Positions 24,317-30,895 of a DNA stretch of 30,895 nt are shown piece by piece. Each line of letters opens with the position of its first letter. Position 1 is the first letter of the stretch. The stretch covers positions 1-30,895 of the forward strand of contig CAZITV010000015.1 in the NCBI GenBank assembly GCA_964542255.1, in the 5' to 3' direction. The translations under genes and the position numbers were made by a program. The notes under the pieces were generated by a model. The model was not told the origin of the DNA and did not search any database. It was given only the letters and a program-made list of their open reading frames with translations. The DNA comes from CAYMSF01 sp964542255. Its GTDB lineage: Bacteria > Verrucomicrobiota > Lentisphaeria > Victivallales > Victivallaceae.

Positions 24317-25030
24317 TTATAAAAAATCCTGTATTGATTTGTCTTTTTCTGATAATTGTGTAATAGCATTCTGGGCAGCTAAACTCTCAGCTTGTTTGCG
24401 CTTGTTGGCATATCCTTCCGCAATAGTTTGATTATTGATGGTTACTGAAACTTGATAAATTGGATTATGCTCAGGTCCGCTGACGCTGATTACGTTGTAT
24501 TCTGGGGCAGTAGCCCATTTGCGCTGGCAATATTCCTGTAGTGTTCCTTTGGGATTTTGATACTCTAGGGATTGTTGATGACTATTGAGGTAACCGTGCA
24601 TCCATTCAATGACTAATTTTCGCGTTATATCAAGTCCGGCATCAAGATATAGTGCGCCGATGACGGCTTCCAGCAGATCTGATAAAGTTGAGTTCCGTTC
24701 TGTGCCTTTGCTCTCAATCTCCCCCTTGCCACACAATAAAAATTTGCCAAATCCAAGTTCTTTGGCTATTCGCGCCAACGTTTCCTGGCGCGCCATTGCT
24801 GAACGCATTTTTGTTAGAGGTCCCTCAGCTTTTTGCTTGTAACTGTTATAAAGAAACTCTGTTAAAATAATTTGCAATACGGCATCGCCCAGAAATTCCA
24901 GACGTTGATTATCGTAGTTCAAGCCCTTCTCAGCCGTGAAAGAACGATGAGTTAGCGCCTCCCGCAACAAATTCTTATCCTTAAAATCGTAATCAATCAA
25001 ATATTTAAATTTTTCGATGTCTTCCGCCAT
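24317..25030 (-). CDS. rnc: Ribonuclease III
   Basis: 237 aa from the ATG at 25030 (GGAT upstream, five bases behind the previous stop); an earlier in-frame ATG at 25060 would overlap that gene. It cleaves double-stranded RNA in rRNA and mRNA maturation. Signature NQRLEFLGDAVL (41-52) and SDLLEAVIG (117-125) provide the metal-binding residues E45, D49, D118 and E121. Residues about 159-228 are the dsRNA-binding domain (PKGTLQEYCQRK ... GYANKRKQAESLAAQNAI). It is embedded in a metabolic operon, between the lipoyl-type transferase and the ADH. Confidence 0.96.
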   Translation of the reverse strand: MAEDIEKFKYLIDYDFKDKNLLREALTHRSFTAEKGLNYDNQRLEFLGDAVLQIILTEFLYNSYKQKAEGPLTKMRSAMARQETLARIAKELGFGKFLLCGKGEIESKGTERNSTLSDLLEAVIGALYLDAGLDITRKLVIEWMHGYLNSHQQSLEYQNPKGTLQEYCQRKWATAPEYNVISVSGPEHNPIYQVSVTINNQTIAEGYANKRKQAESLAAQNAITQLSEKDKSIQDFL

Positions 25031-25035
25031 GATGT

Positions 25036-25731
25036 TTATCCGTTTTTTAAAACATTCCATGATGATGTAGCGTATTTATTTGCTGCAAGTTCCATTGCTT
25101 CTTTAAGAAAACCATTGCTTATATTAAAATTCTTCAGTGTGACCGAGAATTCCTTCTGAAAAGCGTTTAAAAGTTTTTCTGCCAGTGATGATTTATTGCC
25201 ATTTGCGGCGCTCAACTTGATGCTGCCCTGATGTAGAATGCCGTGTTTAGTGCGTCGCTGTGCCGCACCGGCAAACTTTATGCCATCTGCAACAACGTCA
25301 TATCGGGTAGGGGAGAGAAAACATTGCATCGTAGCACGGTCAACAGCAGTTATTTTGCAATCTGACAGGGTGGTGTCCCTGCCTAGTTCTGATAATGCCA
25401 GTTTTACCGCACGATGAAACAAATGATAGCTTTCAACCCTGTCCAAAGTATTAATATGATGTGTTGCCGGGACGATTACAGTGTATGTCAGGTCATTGTC
25501 ATGTAGCACTACGCCGCCGCCGGTAGGACGGCGAACTACAGTATAACCGCTCGCCGGCGCCGCAGTAAAATTCTGCACATATCCAATTGAGGCTGATGAG
25601 ACCTCCCAGTCATACAGTCTAATTACTGGTTGCTGCCATTGATCTGAATGCAGCAGCAGCAATTCATCTATAGCCATGTTCAGATATGGACTGCGTGCGG
25701 TATCATGCCATATCCACCATGTCGTTTTCAT
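25036..25731 (-). CDS. Lipoate-protein ligase A / LipM-type octanoyltransferase family protein
   Basis: 231 aa. The BPL/LplA/LipB fold shows RRPTGGGVVLHDNDLTYTV (67-85) and DGIKFAGAAQRR (149-160) with the conserved Lys152, then HGILHQGSI. CFLSPTRYD (137-145) puts a Cys137 where LipM octanoyltransferases carry their catalytic Cys, so an octanoyl transfer role in lipoate assembly is as likely as lipoate ligation. The length lacks the C-terminal accessory domain of E. coli LplA. Substrate proteins and lipA are not in the window. GGAG lies nine bases before the ATG. It is third in the six-gene run. Confidence 0.85.
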   Translation of the reverse strand: MKTTWWIWHDTARSPYLNMAIDELLLLHSDQWQQPVIRLYDWEVSSASIGYVQNFTAAPASGYTVVRRPTGGGVVLHDNDLTYTVIVPATHHINTLDRVESYHLFHRAVKLALSELGRDTTLSDCKITAVDRATMQCFLSPTRYDVVADGIKFAGAAQRRTKHGILHQGSIKLSAANGNKSSLAEKLLNAFQKEFSVTLKNFNISNGFLKEAMELAANKYATSSWNVLKNG

Positions 25732-25753
25732 TGGTCATTCTCCGGTTTAAGTC

Positions 25754-26614
25754 TTATTTGTGCCGGCGTATCCTGCCGCATAGATATTTAATGCGCGAAT
25801 CAAGTTGGCGGCGATTAACTTGAGCACCACATAACCCCTCGTATTTACTAACAAAATCATTAATAAAAGTTGGTGTATCGATTGATATTTGAATGTTACG
25901 ACATTCAATTATCCACGATGAAATCAGCCGCGATACCTCCAATGTCCTCAAATACATCGAAAGTTGATGGTGGTAAATGCGCGAACCATCAAAATCCCAC
26001 AGTCCTAATGAGATCTTTTCATCACAACGGCGGGATACAATATTGCTCAATTTCATATCGCCATGGTAAATCCCCGCGTGGTGGATTGCTGCCATGATTG
26101 TACATATTTTATCCCGGCACTCCGAGAGTTCTTGCTGGTTTGACATACACTGCTTAACTAGTTCCGCCGGAGTAATCAGGTTATCAATGAATTCGGTCAG
26201 CAGGTAAGATGTTTTAAGAAAAATTCCGTTATGATGTGCCAATGCAGCAACTATTATAGGGCAGGGGATTGCTATTGAATCTAATATTTTAGAAACTGGC
26301 AGTGAACGAAATGGGCGTGCACGGCGAAATATATATTTTAGCGTATATATCAAGCCTTTGTTGTTATAACGTTTTAAAAAGTAATTCTTACCGGCAATAT
26401 TAACAACTCCAGCAGTGGTCGTACGGGAATTTTTTAACAATCGCGCCGAAGCAATCAACTGCGCCGGTGAACTTAAAAAATCCTGCAGTTCAGTCTGCAT
26501 TGACGATAAATAGTATCCGGTAGTAGTGTTATCACTGGATTTAAAAAAAGAATAATCGTTTCCGCCTGAGCAGAAACGATTACTTGCATCAACACTATGA
26601 TCTGATTGTGTCAT
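25754..26614 (-). CDS. Kdo/WaaP-like lipopolysaccharide kinase family protein
   Basis: 286 aa with a protein-kinase-like fold. The ATP Lys is in YFLKRYN (K81), the catalytic loop is HGDMKLSN (184-191) with Asp186, and the metal-binding motif is WDFDGSR (206-212). FRRARPFRS after the Lys is typical of the Kdo/WaaP branch, which phosphorylates heptose or Kdo in the inner core of lipopolysaccharide. This supports a Gram-negative envelope. The first 38 residues are polar and low in conservation signals; translation might instead begin at Met39, but neither start has a strong ribosome binding site. It begins eight bases after the leuB stop. Confidence 0.82.
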   Translation of the reverse strand: MTQSDHSVDASNRFCSGGNDYSFFKSSDNTTTGYYLSSMQTELQDFLSSPAQLIASARLLKNSRTTTAGVVNIAGKNYFLKRYNNKGLIYTLKYIFRRARPFRSLPVSKILDSIAIPCPIIVAALAHHNGIFLKTSYLLTEFIDNLITPAELVKQCMSNQQELSECRDKICTIMAAIHHAGIYHGDMKLSNIVSRRCDEKISLGLWDFDGSRIYHHQLSMYLRTLEVSRLISSWIIECRNIQISIDTPTFINDFVSKYEGLCGAQVNRRQLDSRIKYLCGRIRRHK

Positions 26615-26622
26615 TGCTCAGC

Positions 26623-27744
26623 TTAGAGATTTTTTACAATAAGATCGCCTACTTCGCTGGTGGAATAACCCATTTTACCAGCGGCCATAGATTTAAGTTT
26701 TTTGCTGGTAGCAAACATGACACTTTTTTCTATTGCGGCGGCGGCTTTACTTTCTCCGAGGAAGTCGAGCATCATTGCTACAGCACCAATTGCCGCCAAC
26801 GGATTAATTACGCCTAAACCGGTATATTTTGGTGCTGAACCACCGATAGGTTCAAACATACTAACTCCTTCAGGATTGATGTTGCCGCCGGAGGCTATGC
26901 CCATTCCGCCCTGAGTGATCGCGCCCAGGTCAGTAATGATGTCACCAAACATATTTTCGGTGACGATGACGTCAAACCATTCCGGGTTTTTTACCATCCA
27001 CATGCAGGTGGCGTCAACGTGACAATAATCCAGTTTGACATCGGGATAGTCTTTGGCAATTTCGTGGAAAGCTCGTTCCCACAAATCGAATACATATGTC
27101 AAAACATTAGTTTTACCGCAAAGGGTTAATTTTCCAATTTTGCCATCGGCAATGTCCTGTTTCGACAGACCTCGCCACGGATTTGCTTTATTATGGCGTT
27201 TGCGCACGACTTCAAATGAGTAACGCAGGCAGCGTTCAACCTGTTTTCTAGTGTAAACCATTGCTTGTACTGCAGTTTCGTTATCAGTGCCTTTCATCGT
27301 AAAACCGCCAATGCCAGTGTAGAGACCACCGACATTCTCACGGATTACCACGTAGTCAATGTCTTCTGGTTTTTTGCCGGCGAGTGGTGTTTCAACGCCT
27401 GGGAATAATTTTACCGGGCGGAGGTTGATGTACTGATCCAGGTCAAAACGGAGTTTTAGCAGAATGCCTTTTTCCAAAATTCCTGGCTTGACATCGGGGT
27501 GTCCGATTGCACCGAGGAATACCGCATCGTATTTTTGTAAAGTTTCAACGGCATCATCTGGAAGGACATTGCCGGTTTTTAAATATCTATCGCCACCCCA
27601 GTCAAAAACTTTACGGCTGGTTGAAAAACCAAATTTTTTCGCTGCTGCGTCAAGTACTTTGAGTCCTTCGTTCACCACTTCAGGCCCGGTGCCGTCACCA
27701 GGCAGAACTGCAATCTTGTAGCTTTTTTTTGTCGCTTTTGCCAT
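26623..27744 (-). CDS. leuB: 3-isopropylmalate dehydrogenase family protein
   Basis: 373 aa, a decarboxylating beta-hydroxyacid dehydrogenase. N-terminal VLPGDGTGPEVV; substrate loop LKLRFDLDQYINLRPV; DYVVIRENVGGLYTG; metal-binding Asp residues in NMFGDIITDLGAITQGGMG; and NAD-site GSAPKYTG. The closest assignment is LeuB in leucine synthesis (3-isopropylmalate to ketoisocaproate). The relatives isocitrate, homoisocitrate and tartrate dehydrogenases share these motifs, and no leuA, leuC or leuD gene is nearby, so the substrate is not certain. GAGG lies nine bases before the ATG. It is the first gene of the leftward six-gene run and is transcribed divergently from feoAB. Confidence 0.87.
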   Translation of the reverse strand: MAKATKKSYKIAVLPGDGTGPEVVNEGLKVLDAAAKKFGFSTSRKVFDWGGDRYLKTGNVLPDDAVETLQKYDAVFLGAIGHPDVKPGILEKGILLKLRFDLDQYINLRPVKLFPGVETPLAGKKPEDIDYVVIRENVGGLYTGIGGFTMKGTDNETAVQAMVYTRKQVERCLRYSFEVVRKRHNKANPWRGLSKQDIADGKIGKLTLCGKTNVLTYVFDLWERAFHEIAKDYPDVKLDYCHVDATCMWMVKNPEWFDVIVTENMFGDIITDLGAITQGGMGIASGGNINPEGVSMFEPIGGSAPKYTGLGVINPLAAIGAVAMMLDFLGESKAAAAIEKSVMFATSKKLKSMAAGKMGYSTSEVGDLIVKNL

Positions 27745-27969
27745 TTTATATGCCTCGTTTCTGTTTAGAGCAAGTTTTAATACAAATTGCCGATATCATC
27801 TATAACCAAAATACTAAATTTACTCCTTTTTAACGTTTTTTCAAGGATAAAAACAATAAATCAACTGAACTGCTGCAAAAAAGAGTAATGATGCTTGGTT
27901 TTCTCCTAAAATAATGTATCTTATTACAGTGATTTTTCATCTGCTTTTTTTGCATATTATTAACATCGC

Positions 27970-27988
27970 TAAATAAATAATTTATTTA
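27970..27988. promoter_or_regulatory. Perfect 9+1+9 palindrome upstream of feoA, candidate metalloregulator operator
   Basis: TAAATAAATAATTTATTTA is an exact inverted repeat around one central base, ending 20 bases before the feoA start. It overlaps a possible -10 (TAAATA, 27974-27979) whose -35 would be TTGCAT (27950-27955). Fur-, DtxR- and MntR-type regulators bind palindromes of this length over feo promoters, so control by iron is the natural reading, although the base sequence does not match the E. coli Fur consensus well. AT-richness makes palindromes easier by chance. Confidence 0.45.
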
Positions 27989-27994
27989 TACAAG

Positions 27995-28007
27995 TTGGGA
28001 CCCCCAA
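27995..28007 (+). promoter_or_regulatory. feoA: Small hairpin over the feoA ribosome binding site
   Basis: TTGGG-ACC-CCCAA forms a 5-bp, partly GC stem with a 3-base loop, ending one base before the feoA ATG. The only Shine-Dalgarno-like bases (GGGA) lie inside the stem. It is striking in an otherwise AT-only leader, but short. Confidence 0.3.
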
Positions 28008-28008
28008 A

Positions 28009-28236
28009 ATGACTTTAGCTGATTTACGTGAAGGTGAGGAAGCCGTGGTTGTTAAGCTGCAGGGAGATGCGGCAATTAAGCAGCGGCTGATGGATTTAGG
28101 TATTGTGCGCCAGGCAGAAATTAGGGTCGAACGATATGCGCCTCTTTATGACCCAATCGCCATTAAAATTAAAGGAAATTTGTTGGCGTTGCGGGTCGCA
28201 GAAGGCAAAATGATCGAAGTTGAAAAAAAACAATAA
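28009..28236 (+). CDS. feoA: FeoA, ferrous-iron transport accessory protein
   Basis: 75 aa SH3-like protein that associates with the cytoplasmic side of FeoB. MTLADLREGEEAVVVKL, then RLMDLGIVRQAEIRVERYAPLYDPIAIKIKGNLLALRVAEGKMIEV is the full standard fold, including the G-x-L/I-A-L-R-x-x-E motif near the end. It is first in the feoA-feoB operon, 42 bases ahead of feoB, behind the palindrome described above. Confidence 0.95.
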   Translation: MTLADLREGEEAVVVKLQGDAAIKQRLMDLGIVRQAEIRVERYAPLYDPIAIKIKGNLLALRVAEGKMIEVEKKQ

Positions 28237-28278
28237 TGCAACCAGAGTTTGTGGAATGATTAAGTCCATTTTAGTATT

Positions 28279-30642
28279 ATGAAAGAACGACTATACTGTA
28301 TCGCTGTTGCCGGCAATCCTAATGCTGGTAAAACATGCTTGTTTAACGGACTCACCGGCGCCACACAGCACGTTGGCAATTATCCCGGCGTGACTGTCGA
28401 ATTTGCCTCAGGTACTTCTAATTTTGACGGCACTGGCGTCGAAGTTATTGACCTGCCCGGTATTTACTCTTTGACAGCATACTCGGTTGAAGAAGTAGTA
28501 ACCAGAGATTATTTGTTGCAGCAGGCGCCTGATATGATAATCAATGTGATTGATGCCAGCAATCTTGAGCGCAATTTATACCTTACTGCGCAATTGATAG
28601 AGCTTAACCTTCCCATTGTTATAGCATTGAATATGGTTGACATCGCGGAGAAAAAAGGTTTAACTGTTGATGCAGTGGAACTGGCTACGATTTTGGGTGT
28701 TGAGGTAGTGCCAACCATGGCTTCTCGAGATAAAGGATTCAATGAATTGAAAACTGCCTGTATTGCGACTATTAAATCCGGCAAAAAACCACATCCACTG
28801 GAATATCCGCATGAATTACAGAAAGTTATGCCTGATTTACAACATGAAATAAACGCTGCAGCAGATATTGAATACAAGAATATGTCCGGCTGGATTGCTT
28901 TGAAACTTCTTGAAAACGATTTAATCCTCACTGAAAAACTCAAAAAAAGTGCTGGTTGGGACAAAATAGCGCAGGCGCTGCAGCGGGCAAAAAATCTAAT
29001 CGGAGTACATTCTCAGGAAGAGTCTTCTACAACTGTGGCGGAAGCCAGATACGCTTTTGCCGCCGGCGTGAGCCGTTCAGTAATAAAAATGTCAGAAAAT
29101 GCAAAAGTCATGCTTACCGATAGTATTGACCGCTTCGTCTGTAACCGATTTCTCGGACCAATTATTTTGTGCTTAGTTGTCTACTCGCTTTTTGCTTTCG
29201 TTTTTAAATTGGCAGATGAATGGAAATGGATTCCGCTGTTCAGCGGTTGGGTTAGTCCTGCTGGTCTGCTTGATGCGTTATTTTCTAGATTGAACAATAT
29301 GGCGGCGAGCATTATTTCAGCGGACTGGCTTAAGTCGCTAGCATGTGACGGGGTGATAAGCGGCGTTGGTAGCGTTATGAGTTTTGTGCCGTTGATATTC
29401 TTTATGTTTATGTTTATTTCAGCATTGGAAGATTCTGGATATATCGCACGGGTAGCTTTCATAATGGATCGGCTGTTAAAGGTATTTGGGATGCAGGGAA
29501 AATCAATTTTGTCGATGATCATTTCCGGTGGATTGGGCGCCGGAGGGTGCGCTGTACCCGGTGTTATGGCGGCTAGGACTTTACGTTCAGAACAAGACCG
29601 GCTGATTACTATTTTGGTTGCACCATTTATGAATTGCGGAGCGAAAATGCCAGTGTATGCAATGCTTATTGCCGCATTTTTTTCCCAAGCTCAAGGCGCG
29701 ATGATGTTCTTAATATGGTTGATTTCATGGGCGTTTGCGCTGGGCTCAGCATTTACTCTGCGTCATACTATCGTACGTGGTGAACATACCCCGTTTGTGA
29801 TGGAACTGCCGGTGTATCACCTCCCGACAATAAAGGGTGTTTTACTTGATACTTGGAATAGAACCTGTCTATACATCAAAAAGGCGGCAACAGTGATTTT
29901 AGCTGTCAACATTATTCTTTGGGCACTGATGTATTATCCGCGGGTTGACAATCCTGTTTTGAATCAGGAAAAAGCAAAATATCAGACAGAATTCAGTCAA
30001 AAAATGCAGAATACCGAGTTCGCTGCAATATTTGCCGCCGAAACTTTTCCGGAAACAGTTGCGTTTATCAATAAAAGCCTTGATTCCGATTGCCGCTTGA
30101 AACCTGAAGATTGCCTTGATAAAAAAAATAAGTTTGCCGCGTTGGTCAGTAGTTGCAGAGACGACAAATTGATGCCGACAGAGGTAAAGTTATTTATTGA
30201 ATTTAACGCCAAACTTAACGCATTAAATAATAAAGCCGCGCAAGAACAATTACACGCATCTTATGCCGGTCGGATCGGTGATTTTCTCGTTCCAATTACA
30301 CAGTATGCCGGATTCCAGTGGCGCGAAAATATCGCATTAATCGGTGGGTTAGCCGCAAAAGAAGTAGTATTGGGAACTATGGCTACCGCATATGCGCTCG
30401 GCAATGGTGCCACTGACAACAATCAAACACTGTCAACTCAATTGGCGGCAGATAGTTCCTGGAACCGTACAAGAGCATTTGCAATGCTGGTATTTGTTAT
30501 GGCTTACGCACCTTGCCTGGTTACCTTGGTTGCCATCAGGAAAGAAACCGGCAAATGGCGCTGGGCAATTTTTTCTGCGGTTTACAGTACCATCTTGGCG
30601 TTTATTGTAGCGGTAATTATTTATCAGATCGGTTCAATTTAA
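28279..30642 (+). CDS. feoB: FeoB ferrous-iron transporter
   Basis: 787 aa inner-membrane importer of Fe2+. N-terminal G domain: G1 GNPNAGKT (12-19), G3 DLPG (58-61), G4 NMVD (118-121). The membrane part begins near residue 290 and carries the two gate regions, including GGLGAGGCAVPGVMAARTLRS and VAPFMNCGAKMPVYAM, with the conserved Cys residues proposed to line the pore. A hydrophilic insert of about 115 residues (roughly 560-675), between helix ILAVNIILWALMYYP and GRIGDFLVP, is larger than in E. coli FeoB but seen in other bacterial FeoBs. No strong ribosome binding site precedes the ATG, so translation may depend on feoA. Confidence 0.96.
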   Translation: MKERLYCIAVAGNPNAGKTCLFNGLTGATQHVGNYPGVTVEFASGTSNFDGTGVEVIDLPGIYSLTAYSVEEVVTRDYLLQQAPDMIINVIDASNLERNLYLTAQLIELNLPIVIALNMVDIAEKKGLTVDAVELATILGVEVVPTMASRDKGFNELKTACIATIKSGKKPHPLEYPHELQKVMPDLQHEINAAADIEYKNMSGWIALKLLENDLILTEKLKKSAGWDKIAQALQRAKNLIGVHSQEESSTTVAEARYAFAAGVSRSVIKMSENAKVMLTDSIDRFVCNRFLGPIILCLVVYSLFAFVFKLADEWKWIPLFSGWVSPAGLLDALFSRLNNMAASIISADWLKSLACDGVISGVGSVMSFVPLIFFMFMFISALEDSGYIARVAFIMDRLLKVFGMQGKSILSMIISGGLGAGGCAVPGVMAARTLRSEQDRLITILVAPFMNCGAKMPVYAMLIAAFFSQAQGAMMFLIWLISWAFALGSAFTLRHTIVRGEHTPFVMELPVYHLPTIKGVLLDTWNRTCLYIKKAATVILAVNIILWALMYYPRVDNPVLNQEKAKYQTEFSQKMQNTEFAAIFAAETFPETVAFINKSLDSDCRLKPEDCLDKKNKFAALVSSCRDDKLMPTEVKLFIEFNAKLNALNNKAAQEQLHASYAGRIGDFLVPITQYAGFQWRENIALIGGLAAKEVVLGTMATAYALGNGATDNNQTLSTQLAADSSWNRTRAFAMLVFVMAYAPCLVTLVAIRKETGKWRWAIFSAVYSTILAFIVAVIIYQIGSI

Positions 30643-30756
30643 TTTGTATCACTGAGATAAAATAACAATTAAGATTTTAAATGCTGAAGTGGTTTTACAC
30701 AGAAGGTCAAATGGTTATTAACCAATGTGGGTGAATTGGTATCAGGAACAAAAATT

Positions 30757-30895
30757 ATGGAATACTTGGTGGTAACGACACTCGCAATAATTGCTGTTCT
30801 ATTTATTTCCCGAGTTTTTTGGAAAACGATTAAGACCGGCAGATGCGATTCCTGTCCTAGTTGTCATAAAAACGGTTGCAATGATAAAAAAAATG
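30757..30895 (+). CDS. FeoB-associated Cys-rich membrane protein (partial, runs off the window)
   Basis: The first 46 residues are visible and the stop lies beyond the right edge. One TM helix (YLVVTTLAIIAVLFISRVFW) is followed by a short cytoplasmic tail with GRCDSCPSCHKNGC: four Cys in C-x2-C-x2-C-x4-C. Small one-TM proteins with such a tail regularly follow feoB and are annotated as FeoB-associated. AGGAAC lies eight bases upstream of the ATG. It starts 114 bases after feoB and completes the operon. Confidence 0.85.
   Translation, partial: MEYLVVTTLAIIAVLFISRVFWKTIKTGRCDSCPSCHKNGCNDKKN

Noticed and set aside
24893..24910. Gln in place of the first Glu of the RNase III signature (NQRLEFLGD)
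   Set aside because: This form is common in bacterial RNase III, and the core catalytic residues are all present.
30731..30745. GAATTGGTAT before the FeoB-associated gene as a MITE end
   Set aside because: The match is only about ten bases and there is no partner arm nearby.

Overview
This window looks like a chromosomal segment of a moderately AT-rich, Gram-negative, anaerobic or fermentative bacterium. The support is an NAD(P)-linked trimeric [FeFe]-hydrogenase, a FeoAB ferrous-iron importer, a Fe-type alcohol dehydrogenase and a Kdo/WaaP-type sugar kinase of the kind that works on lipopolysaccharide. From overall gene character I would guess the PVC group (Lentisphaerota or Kiritimatiellota-like), but nothing in the sequence proves this. 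I see no rRNA, CRISPR array, prophage or complete insertion sequence. The set is mostly housekeeping and energy metabolism, with several unusual protein variants.

Layout, left to right. Positions 1-341 hold the possible tail of an upstream gene, a MITE-like inverted-repeat element (about 70-235), one copy of a dispersed repeat (231-340) and a probable terminator. Positions 342-5866 (minus strand) are a hydrogenase operon in the order hydC, hydB, hydA; HydB carries a complete GltD/NfnB-like flavoprotein at its C-terminus. Positions 5867-7055 are mostly non-coding, with a tRNA-Asn (minus strand), a short tandem repeat and the second copy of the dispersed repeat. Then come a fold-III ornithine/lysine decarboxylase and a small exported orphan (+), an ABC-F ATPase of Uup type with an HNH protein upstream (-), a one-TM orphan and a large membrane-bound spermidine-synthase-like protein (+).

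Positions 14269-18831 (+) are a polyphosphate operon: PPK2, a Ppx/GppA-HD protein with an altered active site, and PPK1. Converging on it from the right is a long run of minus-strand genes (27744 to 18936). Six of these are packed with gaps of 22 nt or less: leuB, a Kdo/WaaP-like kinase, a LipM/LplA-like acyltransferase, rnc, a Fe-ADH and a PfkB sugar-phosphate kinase. Then follow sppA, purT and a PD-(D/E)XK-like Fe-S protein whose catalytic residues seem to be missing. Divergently, from 28009 to the right edge, lie feoA, feoB and the start of a FeoB-associated Cys-rich membrane protein, behind a perfect 19-bp palindrome that is a good candidate for a metal-responsive operator.

How the parts fit: HydABC would exchange electrons between NAD(P)H, possibly ferredoxin, and protons. 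It needs much iron, which FeoAB supplies. The polyphosphate operon makes, senses or degrades an energy and phosphate store. The most notable leads are the rearranged cysteine ligands of the HydB iron-sulfur cluster combined with the GltD fusion, the degenerate Ppx and PD-(D/E)XK proteins, and the dispersed non-coding repeats.
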